From the NCBI GenBank assembly GCA_964019055.1, contig OZ025221.1:9429993-9493992 (forward strand): a stretch of 64,000 nt of DNA, read 5' to 3'. The notes beneath the pieces were generated by a model. The model saw only the letters and a list, made by a program, of their open reading frames with translations, ran no database searches and had not been told where the DNA came from. The DNA is from Anthopleura xanthogrammica (taxonomy: Eukaryota > Cnidaria > Anthozoa > Actiniaria > Actiniidae). Shown piece after piece: positions 12,376 through 25,500 of this stretch. Position 1 is the first letter of the stretch; each line of letters begins with the position of its first letter. The position numbers and the translations under genes are program-made.

Positions 12376-13428
12376 ACAATCAGGATCTACCGACTACAAT
12401 GGGCTTTAATCACACGGCGACCATGTTTATTTCCATAAGAGCGATAACCTTTGTTTGAAAAACTCTGAAACTCTCAAAACGAGGCCAAGGAGACCCAAGG
12501 GAATAAAAACCAATGGTTTCAACCAATATAGCAATTTTCAGACCCCCCCAGATCCTCTCTCTCGACAGTCAAAGAGAGAGGTCTGGTAACTAACATTAGC
12601 GAATATAATATTTGCTTACTTTAAAGTGCCGTTTTACGGTATGTATGTTATTTGTATATTGGAAATAGCTTATTTTTGATATGATTCCATGCTAGTCTAA
12701 GCTTTATCGATATCAATGAATATGAGACCGAGAAATTGAATCACAATCTTTCCACCAGGTTTTCATATGGTTTGAAAATATGCTCTCAAAAAGAATTCTA
12801 CAGAAGTCTCAATAATTGTTAATTGATAGTTAGGGAACACTGGTGATAAAATCAGTGTAAATCGTGTTTTTGGTTCATGTTTGAGCCGCTTGAAAATTTG
12901 CCTTGTTATTCCTGCTATGTATATATTGTGGTAAGGTGTGCAACTGCGCCTTCAAAATTCTCGAATAAATTTACTTTAATTTGATGTTTTAGTGGAAATT
13001 ATATGTCCACGCTATGCCGATAAGAATAACTTTTTTAAAGTTCGAAAAGCGAGCCGTGACTTTGCGCGCTTATCCCTCAACACTTAGAATCCCTCCCCAA
13101 AAAGAAAACCTAAAAAAACAAAACCTACACTTTGCATTTTCAAAGCAAAACAAATCAAAACTTAAGGGCAAATTTATGTATGTATCACATTCTCTTGAAA
13201 TTCATTGCGAACTCTACCCCATAGCTTCACTTTCATGTACGCTCATTTTGAATACCGCTGAGACTCGGGCGCAATTGCGATATGATCTATACGTCTATTT
13301 CCTTCCCAAGCTCCCACGTCCAAAGAGCCTGGTTACACAGACTATGATTAAGTTTAAAAGGTTAGAAACAATGCATTGCTGGCGAGAGTAGAACGATTCG
13401 CTGCTGTGGGAAGTACAACGTTTTCACT
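12376..13428. other. Intergenic region B-C: 3' flank and promoter of gene C
   Basis: Holds the gene B 3' UTR with AATAAA near 12964 and the upstream region of gene C. A weak TATA-like TTTAAAAG lies near 13350, about 75 bp before the gene C start codon. An open frame at 13014-13391 looks like chance. Confidence 0.45.
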
Positions 13429-16400
13429 ATGTCGCTACAAAGCCCTTCAGGAAGTAAGAATACAATTTCCTCTTCCTCAAAACCAGGTTGTTCGTCCAAG
13501 TCAGGCATCGTAGTTTCCGGTTTAGCAATCTTAGGTTGTTTGGGTCTGCTAATCAGACTTGAAACCGTTCAACGTAGTAATGGTTTGTATTTTGAGAACT
13601 TGGAAAAGGAACTAAACAGCCTTCGCTGGCAGAAACTCAATAGAGGTAATAATATACCCGACTAATATCGTCACGTCTTGACCTCGTAAAAGATCTTTCA
13701 TGCAGACGTACGCGTCTTTAATATTCCTGGTGTTGCGAACCTTTGTTTTTTTTTTCAGCTTCAGCTGCGTATTTCTCTTTTCGTTTCGTCCCGTCATTCA
13801 TATTCTCCACTTTCCATGCATCGGTTTACTGATCACAAACAAAGCATTCGACCGAGGCTGCAAGGTTCAACATTGAATAATCCTTTGAAACTACCCCACA
13901 GCTGCGATTGAATGCATTGTCTGTGACCAAGGAACCGATGTATGGAAAGTGGTGAATGAGGGAATTCAGGGTCGTACGGAAATACTTTACGATGATGAGT
14001 GGCGAAAATGAAGGTTTACGATACAAGGATAAAATAAAGATAAAATATAGTACCGTAATGCATGCTATCTGATTTTCTCGCAAGTCATGGACGATTCATA
14101 TCTTGCCAGCCAAGTGTTGACATAAATATGCGTTAGAATAATCTGTTTGCCACGACATTCCTATCAAGTTACAAATAATTTATGTCTAAAAGAATAGTTG
14201 GAGGAGTATTTTGGCCATGGATAAAGACCCATATGACCTTCTCCTATTTTGGAGACAATCATATAATATTTTCTGTAATTAAAAACCTATTGCACAGCCA
14301 AAGATTTGCTGAGAATAAGTCATGCAAGATTCAAGGCAAACTTGACCTTTTGATTTGTCTTCATAGACGATTTACTGAGTCATGTAAGAAAGCTCGCAAG
14401 GTCCAAACGCAATGCCGAAGACTTTTTAAGAATCACATCCTTAAAAAGCGAGAACTTCTGCAAGGTGACGTGTCCACCGGGTCCACAAGGACTGAGAGGA
14501 AGTCCTGGCTACATGGGCCCAAGAGGACCTCGAGGTGCCGGAGATCCGGGTCCCGTGGGTCGACCAGGAATAGTGGGAAGACCTGGAGCACCTGGGGGAC
14601 GAGGTGAAAGAGGCTTCCAAGGAGAAGCTGGAAAGGTTGGACCCAGAGGGCTAAGAGGATTAAGAGGGATACTTGGGGAAACAGGAGCGAAGGGAGATAA
14701 AGGCGAAACTGGAACTGTTGGAGATGTGGGAGACAAAGGACCAACTGGAGAAACAGGACCTAAAGGTTTGAAAAAATTTTGATTTCTAGTAGAAAATAGA
14801 TGAGATTTAAATTTAAAAGAACATAACTTCAATTAGGGTTTTCTGATGTATAGGTGAGCTGGGCCCCAAAGGCAATACAGGAGAAATAGGAATCAAAGGT
14901 GAGAGGGGACAAGTAGGACCAACAGGACAACAAGGACTGAAAGGTCTGCATGGAAACATAGGAAGAACGGGAGAAAAAGGTCTTAAGGGTGATGAAGGAC
15001 CAAGAGGGGTGAAAGGTTATCAGGGAGAACAGGGTCTCATAGGTGAAAAAGGTGTGAACGGTACTCAAGGACAGCAAGGATCGCAAGGACTACGAGGTCA
15101 ACAAGGTTCAGAAGGTGCAAAAGGGAATACCGGCTCTACTGGACCACAAGGTGATATGGGAATAACAGGCGACAAAGGATCACTGGGAGATAGGGGACCA
15201 AAAGGGGACACTGGCTCAACTGGAGTCCAGGGACGGAAAGGCGAACAAGGTGATAGAGGAGTAGGTGGAGATTCTGGACCGAGGGGAGAAAAAGGAAACA
15301 TCGGAGACGCAGGGAAAAAAGGTTTACCGGGAAACACAGGTCCACAAGGAAACAAGGGAGAGGATGGCAGGAAAGGGACGCCTGGAGAAAAAGGATTATT
15401 AGGGGCTAAAGGGCAAAAAGGTAAATGAATTACATTCATCACCCTAAGTGAAATTCAACCTTACTACACAAGAATTACGCGAGCAAGCTGAAGGGGGAGA
15501 GAAAAGGGGCGGTGGAGGTGGAGCGGAAGGGGTAGGGAGAAGAGAAGAGCACGACTAAGAAAGGAATGTTTTGGGAACGTGTGTTACGTTCGCGTGTACA
15601 AACTTACAGTGTCTTAGGCGGATCTAGGATTTTGATTGGGGGGGGGGGGGGGATCAAAAAGATGCACCTTTTGCTATACTAAACAGCTAATTCTAAGCTA
15701 AAAAGGGGGTACACTGGCACCCTGTGACCACCGCCTAAATCCACCACTGAGTGTAGAGTTTTATTGCTTTTAGGTGGCAATGGCTTTAAAGGAGAAATTG
15801 GAAGCAAAGGAGAAAAAGGACTGGAAGGGACTAGTATTAAAGGAGACAAAGGCGAAATCGGTGTAGAAGGGCCACAAGGAGACAGAGGTAATAAAGGAAT
15901 CAAAGGAGAATTAGGACCTAACGGAAAAGAAGGGCCTCTAGGTACTAAAGGAGATCTAGGACCGCGAGGGTTTCAAGGTCTCCGAGGTCAATCTGGGTAT
16001 AAAGGCGAAAAAGGTACTAATGGTACTAGAGGAATAAAAGGGCCAGAAGGACCGCAAGGTCAGAATGGACGTCAAGGTGATAAGGGAAATTCTGGTTTTA
16101 TGGGACCACAAGGACAGAAGGGGGATACAGGGGACAGAGGGTTACGAGGAGAAAGAGGACTGAAAGGGGGCAAAGGGAGTATAGGAGACACGGGAGAAAT
16201 AGGACCACATGGTGACAGAGGTCCAAAAGGAGATAAAGGACATGATGGTCAACAAGGAGGTCAAGGAATGAAAGGAAATACAGGACAGAAGGGAGAAAAA
16301 GGTATTATTAATTCTCTACGGCTTTTTTGTATGTATGGTATTTTTTTTAACATCCTTTAATATCCATGACATTAACATTGAATAGGAGGAGATGGAATCA

Positions 16401-18627
16401 AGGGAGACGGAGGAATCAGAGGAACGAAAGGAGAAACCGGAATCGGAGTCAAAGGAGAGAAAGGAATCTCTGGATCGGACGGAATACCTGGGGTTATAGG
16501 AGAAAAAGGAAAAAAAGGAGAAACAGGACCAAAAGGACTAGAGGGATCAGTAGGACCAAGAGGCGGTGATGGAACACACGGGTCGAAAGGTAGAATAAGC
16601 TAGTATATAGATACACAACATTCTATACGCCTACCACCACATACCACATTTTCAAATTCCACTAGAGATATTTCGACTTTGTTGATTAACTGATAAACTT
16701 TGCCGGTACACAACTGGGGAAACCGGAGGTCAACCCCTTCCCCCCTTTGATCATTCTTATATTTTTCATATTGAAATTTGCGATTTTTTTAGGGGAAAAG
16801 GGAAGCCAAGGAAAAACTGGACTCAAGGGCATACAAGGTCCACAAGGAATCAAGGGCGTACAAGGCGTTATCGGAAAAACCGGTCCTAAGGGACCCTCTG
16901 GAGAGGTAGGACCGAAAGGTTCTTCCGGTACTAAAGGCGAACAAGGAGTTAAGGGCACCATTGGTCCTCAAGGAACAAAGGGGATTAAAGGTGAAGTAGG
17001 AGGCAAAGGAGGAATAGGACCATTTGGAGGCCAGGGTCCAGAAGGTCCCAGAGGCAAAACCGGTAAAACAGGAAAGGTCGGTCCAAAAGGTCCTTATGGT
17101 CCGACTGGAGACAAGGGAGATGTTGGTCCTACAGGTTTGACTGGTGAGAAAGGTCTTAGAGGAGATAGGGGTGAGAGAGGACAACAAGGAATCAAGGGGA
17201 ATCAAGGCATTAAAGGTGAAAAGGGTGGAATAGGAGGAGCAGGAAAAAAAGGAACCATTGGACCAAGAGGAGTGAAAGGTAAGAAGAGTAGTAGGTTAGG
17301 GAGAGTCCCAAATTGGCGGGAGAGCGCGAATCATATGGCCAAATTCACAAGGTTTTTATATTTTTACACTGACATGGTAAAATTTAGAATTTTCCAAACA
17401 TGTTGATGTTGTGTGGTTTTGCTTCTCCACTCCTCCGTGTGCAGTACATTACCTGAAGTGAGCAGGACTTTTGTGTTACCCTGACGCAGGACTATTTAGA
17501 AATCTAACGACTTTTTTGACAAAAGGAATAAAGGATAAAATGAAATCCTTGCATTGCTCTACGCCTCCCTGACAGTACCTTAAAATATGATAACTACTGC
17601 TGGTTATAATTTATAAATAGATTTGAATAATAAGCAAGTCATGTTATCATGGTTTAGGTGAACAAGGAGATATAGGTCTTCCAGGAATGAGAGGACTACA
17701 AGGAAAAGACGGACTAAAAGGAATTCCTGGACTACCGGGTGTAACGGGAGAACCGGGTACACGAGGACTGAAGGGTGAAAGAGGTATGCTACTTATGCAT
17801 TTTTTGAGAAATCCATCTTATGGCGCAACTTCCTTGTGATGTTTCTGAAGTTTTGAAGAAAAAATGGGAGAAAAAGCATGTTTTGTTTATTTCCTTTCTT
17901 CTTCGCAATTTCCCGCTATCTTATTAGCCTATTTTCGAGGTAAACGTGAAAGGCGCATAAACATTGAACAGGCGTTATCAATCAACTGCAACCAATCAAG
18001 TTTTTGCGCACTACTATAAATCACACACTTGCACGCAAAAATGAAAAAAATGAGCCTGTTTTGATTAATGTTGACAAAAACGTAACTATCTGTACACTTG
18101 AAGTCGCTGTCTCGTTGGTCGCGTTTGGGCAAAAGAAGATTTTTAATCCTGTGATATTATTCATTCATTCCACAGGAGCATTAGGTCCCCTCGGTGAGAA
18201 AGGAATTTCCGGTCCTCCGGGGCTAAAAGGAGCCAAGGGTGACCCCGGGTACACCACAGTAATAACAACCGTGGTTAGAAATTACACAACTGGAAGTCAA
18301 GTTAAGGAAAGCCGGGACCCAATCATATGCGTCGGAATGGAAATTCTCTTCAATGAAGCGCCTAAAGAAGGCTGTACCTTAAGTAAAGAAGCGGTCACGA
18401 AGTCCCTTGTACGTCAACTGGAAAAAGCACATGATATTCATTATTTTGAAAATATGGAGGTGAAGGTGAAGGTGATAGATGATAAGAGACAGTTGATGGT
18501 CAGATTTAATACTACCGTGCAAGTTGAGCAAAATATCAAAAATAAATATAAAAATGGGCCGCAGATAACGCTTCCATTGGATCAAGCAACATGCAACGAG
18601 ACAACATCATTTACCGACGAAGATTAG
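13429..18627 (+). CDS. Type II transmembrane collagen C, same family as B
   Basis: Eight exons: 13429-13645, 14367-14765, 14854-15420, 15774-16301, 16386-16589, 16793-17278, 17658-17783, 18176-18627; 992 residues. The cytoplasmic tail is Ser-rich (1-25), the span is about 26-42 and ends [13 protein letters not shown] is at 84-87, and a C-x3-C pair (FCKVTC) precedes the Gly-X-Y region. Only one copy of the 528-bp exon is present, against two in A and B, and the proline content of the first collagen exon is higher. The C-terminal domain keeps the three cysteines ([20 protein letters not shown]) and adds a short acidic tail. All introns are phase 1. Divergence from A/B in exons and introns indicates an older duplication. 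Collagen and topology are well supported; matrix role and shedding are inferred from family layout. Confidence 0.87.
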
Positions 18628-19547
18628 TTACAAGAAGGTCAGGGTCAACCAATCACATTCAAGAATTCTAAAAGATAATTAGATTGAAATAGACTTCTCA
18701 AAATTATCCAGAAATCGAAAGAAAGAGAGCTAGAATAAAAAGAAAGAGAAATAAAATAAGGCAAATTTCGATTCAGCCGCGTAGCACAGGAGAGCAAATT
18801 AGCGCCGCGGCCCACAAAGTAGTGTTTGAAATTCTAAGTTCTATAAAATACAATTTTTCTCAGATTTCTTTCAGTGTGTTGTTGCTGTTGTGTCCCCCTC
18901 CCAAAATTTTGTTTTATGTGATGTCATAATGAAACAGTGCAATTGATTTCCTATAAAATTCATTTCAAAAGGCTAACTAATATTTGACCCATAATTCCTT
19001 TCGAGTTCAAATCAGTAGGGGGCACCGGAGTGCTTACTCTTCCAAAAATCGGGCTAAAACTACCATAACTGAATTATTATGTGCTAATTAAATTGTTAAT
19101 ACAGGCATCGCATAGACAAATATTTTTTAAAACATACTGAACGCTAAAATTAGATGCAAAACCACTTCTGATTACGGAAAGACGTGGTGAAGAAAACTGT
19201 TTGAACTGAAAACGTTAAGGTATTTGCAGCCGTAGTCGAGTCTGAATTTAATAGATACTGACCTGAGAAGGAAGTATTCGTATCCTCTTTTGACTACAAA
19301 TCTGGGTATTAAATAGCACCATTAAAAGAATACACTAGACGCATTCAAGTCAAGGTTTACTGCTAAACGGAGGTCACTTGGCTCGACAATTTCAAGTCGA
19401 TTGTAGTCTGTTTATCGCAGGAAAAACTCAACTTTTGGCGCAAGATATTTGATCTCTAATCCAATGACAATCTCTATAAAACATAAGATATCTTGGACCT
19501 GAAGTCGAACATTTTGCTATCACGAAAGCCGGAAATAGAACCTTAAA
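18628..19547. other. Intergenic region C-D
   Basis: Contains a likely gene C polyadenylation signal (AATAAA near 18750) and the gene D promoter. No coding sequence, repeat or RNA gene is evident in between. Confidence 0.45.
19475..19480 (+). promoter_or_regulatory. TATA-like box of gene D
   Basis: TATAAA within CTCTATAAAACAT, 73 bp before the gene D start codon. This leaves room for a start site near 19505 and a short leader. Genes B and C lack an equally good box. Confidence 0.4.
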
Positions 19548-22500
19548 ATGTCACAGAAGAAATCTTCAGGTAATGAGAGCTCAACTTCCTCTCCCTCGAG
19601 ACAACAAAACACATCGTCTAAGTCAACCATCTTTCTGTTCAGTGTATCATTGCTGAGCAGTTTGGCTTTGCTAATCAGGCTTGAAACTGTCCAACACAAT
19701 AATGGGTTGAAGTTTGAGGATGTGGAGAAGGATCTGAAAATCCTTTGGGAGGCGAAACTTAATCGAGGTAAGACTATCTCTTCTGGACATGTCTTGACCT
19801 GGCCCTATACGATCTTTTAAGGAGCCAGTACTACGAATACATAGTCCAATTTAATCCTTACATATAGGAAAATACACTCATATTTTCGATGTCTAAAACG
19901 GCCATAAGCCGGAAAACGTTTGATTCTGGTTTAGGATTTCGACATCTGTTCTGCAATGCGTGATCTGTTGGCCTTACTCGATGGCATGTAATTGACATAC
20001 TGTTTATATTATTTCAGTGCCCTTAAGAATGCTCACATAAGTGTAATCCCTGGTGGGATATCTGTTTTTATTAAACATTTTTGCCTATATTAAAAATACT
20101 TCGTTACTTGATATCAGTCAATGTCAATCGGGCTTTGAAGGACTGTACTTAAAGATTCATCCTTGATACAAATGGCATAAATATGTTGATGTTTTTTTTT
20201 CACAGATGATTTGCTAATCCATGTCAAGAATCTTGCACGTTCAAAGCGCAATGCTAATGACTTCTTGAAAATCGTTAAGCTGAAGACTGATAATTTATGC
20301 ACCCAAACGTGCCCAACAGGTCCCCCAGGCCAAAACGGAAAGCCTGGAAACATGGGTCCAAGAGGACCTCGAGGTGCCGGAGATCCGGGTCCAGTGGGTG
20401 TACCAGGATCAGTAGGAAGACCTGGGGCTCCTGGGGGTCGAGGTGAAAAGGGCATCCAAGGAGGACCTGGAAAGGTTGGACCCAGAGGACTAACAGGACA
20501 ACGAGGATTTGTTGGGGAGACAGGAGCGAAGGGAGATAAAGGGGATACTGGAACTGTTGGAGATGTGGGGGGCAAAGGACCGACTGGAGGAACTGGATCT
20601 AAAGGTTTGATTTAATTGCATTAGAAGGGATAGCCAGAGAATGATATTAAATCCGTCTTCTGTGCAAGAACATTAACCCTTCCACTCCATACTAAATTAC
20701 CTCTCGAAAAGAAACCACCCACACAAACTTACACAAACATACTAATGCAGCATGCACATTCTTCCTACATTGCAGGACGTGTTTATTTAGCTCAGAATGA
20801 TTTTTTTCTTACGCACAGTTACTTCACCTAAGCAAACTTTATAAATCCTTATAGTTGATTCTGTTTTCAGGCGAGACCGGTGCTAAAGGCAATACAGGAG
20901 GAATAGGAATCAAAGGCGAAAAGGGACAAGTAGGACCAACAGGACAACAAGGACTGAAAGGCCTGCAAGGAAACATAGGAAGAACAGGAGTGAAGGGTCT
21001 CAAGGGTGATCAGGGGCCGAGAGGTTCAACAGGTTACCAAGGAGTAACAGGAGTAAAAGGTGATAAAGGCCTTGACGGAGTTCAAGGCCCTCAAGGAACA
21101 GAAGGATTACGAGGGCATCAAGGACCAACAGGTGTAAAAGGGGACATTGGTCCATCAGGACCTCAGGGGGTAAAAGGAGATTTAGGTAAAAGAGGGCTAA
21201 CTGGTGAGAGAGGTCCAAAAGGTGACACAGGTAACATCGGCGTTATCGGTCCCGTTGGTGCTAAAGGTATCCAAGGAAACCAAGGGCAAAGAGGTCCTAA
21301 AGGAGACACTGGTAAGACTGGTACCAAAGGAAGCGATGGAGTCAATGGAGCGGACGGCACGAAAGGAGAACAAGGAGAACCAGGAATGAGAGGAGTTGAG
21401 GGTGATCCTGGTAATCCAGGTATCTTAGGAGCTCCAGGACCGAAGGGAGAAAAAGGCTTACAAGGAAACAGAGGTCGAGGTGAAAAGGGAAAACAGGGAA
21501 CAAAGGGTGAACAAGGGTCACAGGGAAGACGAGGTGAAACAGGAGAAAAGGGTAAGTTACAAATCCTTATTGGTCGATACTAAGCTCACTAACATAGTTA
21601 ATTTTCACAGTCAAACAAAAAAATGTTAAGAAAAATGCAATACCAATATAAACTACAGTAAAAATCAAAAGTGTTGATACACTACCTCATAATGTTGGAA
21701 AAATTAAGCATGCAGTGTAAGAAAAAGCGCTTTAAAAATCATATATAAACTAAATCCCCCCCTCCCCCATTCAATGTTGTTCCTTTAGAAAGTGGCTAGC
21801 TCACGGTACCAAACTTTGGCCATGTAAACAACATTGCAAGGGGAGGGGAGGGGGAGCGTACAGTGGACATCAGTCATTTCACACAGCCAATTTTGGGAAC
21901 ATTATAGGGGTAGTGTATCAACACATTTCGATTTTTACTGTAGGTTTAATTGGACCGCGAGGGAACCCTGGAAAAAGAGGAACACAAGGAGAAAAGGGAG
22001 AGGGTGCCAAAGGAAACAAAGGCAGCACCGGTGCAGAGGGACCGCAGGGAGGTAAAGGAGATAAAGGATTCAGAGGCGATAAAGGCCTTAAAGGTGAAAA
22101 GGGCAAAGAAGGACCTAAAGGAGATCTAGGACCACGAGGGCAAACGGGTCATCAAGGTGGTCCAGGAGTCAAAGGTGGTAAAGGTTCCAACGGGATCAAA
22201 GGACAAACTGGCCTCGAAGGATTGCGAGGACATCAGGGACTACAAGGGCCAAAAGGGGACGTTGGTCCTAAAGGAATACAGGGTAATCTAGGAAGGCAAG
22301 GACCAACAGGAGTAACAGGTCCAAAAGGAAATAAAGGCCCACTGGGTGAACAAGGAATAAAGGGGGTATTCGGAGAAAAAGGTCAAGTTCCATATCTATT
22401 CTTTATTTTTTCGTGAATATTTTTGTTCTGATATTTTTGTGCTGATACCTCAGAATATTGCCTAAGAAATAGGGACCAAATTTGGACAAAGACAAATAAT

Positions 22501-25500
22501 TATGTCATGAGTGTTAAAACCCGATGAACTGCACCTATATTTCGCATGCATGCTAATTAGTTAAAACTAATAATTTCAGGGACTATTGGAGAAATAGGGC
22601 CTCCTGGAATCAGGGGCATACAAGGAAAAACTGGAGTTGGAATGAAAGGAGACAAAGGCGAGTTTGGTGCAGTCGGCCAGCAAGGTGGAAGAGGAGAGAA
22701 GGGAATCAGAGGAGATTCTGGAGCTAAAGGACAAGAGGGTCCAGTAGGTCCTAAAGGAGATCTAGGACCACGAGGGATAACGGGTCATCAAGGTGAAAAA
22801 GGGTTAAAAGGAGATAAAGGTTCCAACGGCATCCAAGGACTACCTGGTCTCGAAGGACTTCGAGGACATCAAGGAATCCGAGGGCCAAAAGGAGATGTTG
22901 GTTCTAGAGGGCCCCAAGGAATAAGAGGAAATACAGGAGCGAAAGGACTTACCGGCGAAGGCGGTCCAAAAGGGAATGAAGGTGACACTGGCAACATCGG
23001 TCCCGTTGGTGCTAAAGGTATCCAAGGAGACCAAGGGCAAAGAGGTCCTAATGGAGACACTGGTAAGAACGGTGCCAAAGGAAGCGATGGAGTCAATGGA
23101 GCCGACGGTACCAAGGGCGAACCAGGAGAACCAGGAATAAGAGGACTTATGGGTGATCCTGGTAATCCAGGTTTCTTAGGAGCTCCAGGAACGAACGGAG
23201 AAAAAGGCTTACAAGGAAATAGAGGTCCAAGTGGTAATCAGGGAATACCTGGTGATAAAGGTGAAGCAGGAATAAAAGGAGACACTGGGCTTAGAGGTAA
23301 GGGCATTGCGTTTGTTTTATACTTTATACACGGCACTCCATTTGGGCGCAATGTTTCCCAATCCAAACTAGAACTCACTTAGGGTATGCTAGTGAAGTAT
23401 GGGCTCCCCAACAAGCTGGAAATATAGGCCGGGTAGAAAGCCTACAACGTACTCGTGCGACAAGATACATCTTAAACCTCCACTGGGAAGACAAGCTAAG
23501 CTATTGCGAACGGCTGGAACGACTCGACCTGTTACCCCTGTCGTTTTGGCATGAAGTTAAGGATCTCGTGTTCTACTTCAAGTGTCACACTGGGATCTAC
23601 AAAGTCCCTTTTAAGCATTACGTCAGTTAATCAGTTCAAGAATCGTGTAATGGAACACTACTTCTCTGCTGTAGCCAAGCACTTCGATGTCAATAATGTC
23701 CTCATGTGGCACGTGGAAGTCCATCTGTGCTGAGTGCTGCTAGCAACGTGATATCGATCTTCCACAATAAACTTTGCCGCTTCTAATCCAATAACAAATC
23801 TGTGTCTGCTTTGAAGAACAATGACAATGAACCCTATGGACTGTTAATATGATATTCTTATTCTAAACTGCCGAAAATGTATAATTACTATACTTATGTT
23901 CATAGATATATTACTTATGCAACGGCATACTCTCTAAGTCCTTATTATTTGGAGATATATTTTCCTTTTTTCCTCCTAAAGTTACTGAATTATGTAGTTC
24001 CCTTTTTCATAATATTTCGTTAGGGTGCACTTAATTTGGAGCCCAGCTCTATTGTGCTATCCCGTTCCATGAAAGGAGAAAAAGGTAACGGAAAAAGTTT
24101 CTGATTGGAATAGCAAATACAGTAAGACTCTTAATCTGAGCAAACCATTATTCTCTTTTCAGGAAGCAATGGATTAAAAGGAAACGTTGGATCCAAAGGA
24201 ATCAAAGGAGAAACTGGACTCAGTATCAAAGGAGATAAAGGAACCCCTGGAGTAGATGGGGTATCAGGACCCACAGGAGAGAAAGGAATAAAAGGAGAAA
24301 CAGGACCAAAAGGACAAGAAGGGCAAGTAGGACCAAGAGGCGGCGATGGAACTTCTGGATCGAAAGGTTACACTAAATATTTGTACTTTTACTTTTTTGT
24401 TAAAAAAGTAATACATAAGATTCAATCAATAAAATTTGATTCAAATTTTTAGGTGAAAAAGGTAAGCAAGGAGCAGGTGGATCAAGGGGTCTACAAGGGC
24501 AGCAAGGAATCAAGGGCGAGCAAGGCGAGACCGGAAAGACAGGCTCCAAAGGGCCCCAAGGAGAGGTAGGACCAAAAGGTTCGTCTGGTCAGCAAGGTGA
24601 ACGAGGGAACACTGGTCCCATTGGTACTCAAGGAGCAAAGGGTGATAAAGGAAAAATAGGAATAAAAGGAGAGAAAGGACCACTTGGAGATCAAGGTCCT
24701 CTGGGACTTAGAGGACAAACCGGGAAGACAGGAGGAATTGGTCCAAAGGGTACTTACGGTCCAAAAGGCGAGATTGGCCCTATGGGTCCTGTTGGTGAGA
24801 AAGGCGGAATAGGGCCTGAAGGTCCCCAAGGAAACAGAGGAGACCAAGGGTTTCAAGGTATTAAAGGCAGCAAAGGAAATGTAGGAGAACAAGGAAGAAA
24901 AGGAGCAATCGGAACAACAGGTAAGCCAACAAAATATTCCCTCGATAGAAAACGTTTACCGAAGAGATTTTGTAGAGATCCATCTCATATGGCAAATAAC
25001 AGAGGGTTTCGCTAAAAGAATAGAGAAATAGCTCTTGCATCTCTAATACTTCACTTCTGTTACACGTTGCAGGCGACCAAGGAGATATGGGTCCAAGAGG
25101 AATAAGAGGACCTAAAGGAAATCAAGGACCTAAGGGGAATTATGGACCATCGGGCCCGATTGGAGAACCTGGACAGAGTGGACCAAGAGGAGTTAAAGGT
25201 GAATAAATCAAGGTTGTTGTTTTTCGACAACCTTTTTGTTCATGAGTAGGGGATTTAGAAGTTGCTCATCTTCCAATGAGAACTGAAATTGGATTTTAAA
25301 AACTTTAATTTGTGTAGAAGGAGAAAACTGGAGAAAACCAACAGGCAACTTTACTCAATCAATTCTGGGCGGCGGCACTCTTATCCCTACAGATAGTCCA
25401 ACCATGCTTCCTTGGGGACAAGTGACATAACAAATGCAATAAAGCACACGGAATGTATAATATATTTGGATCTTCATGTTTTTTCCAATTCGATTTACAG

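Noticed and set aside
13014..13391. 125-codon open frame upstream of gene C
   Set aside because: Lies in flank duplicated at 5220-5590, where the frame is not preserved; no coding features.
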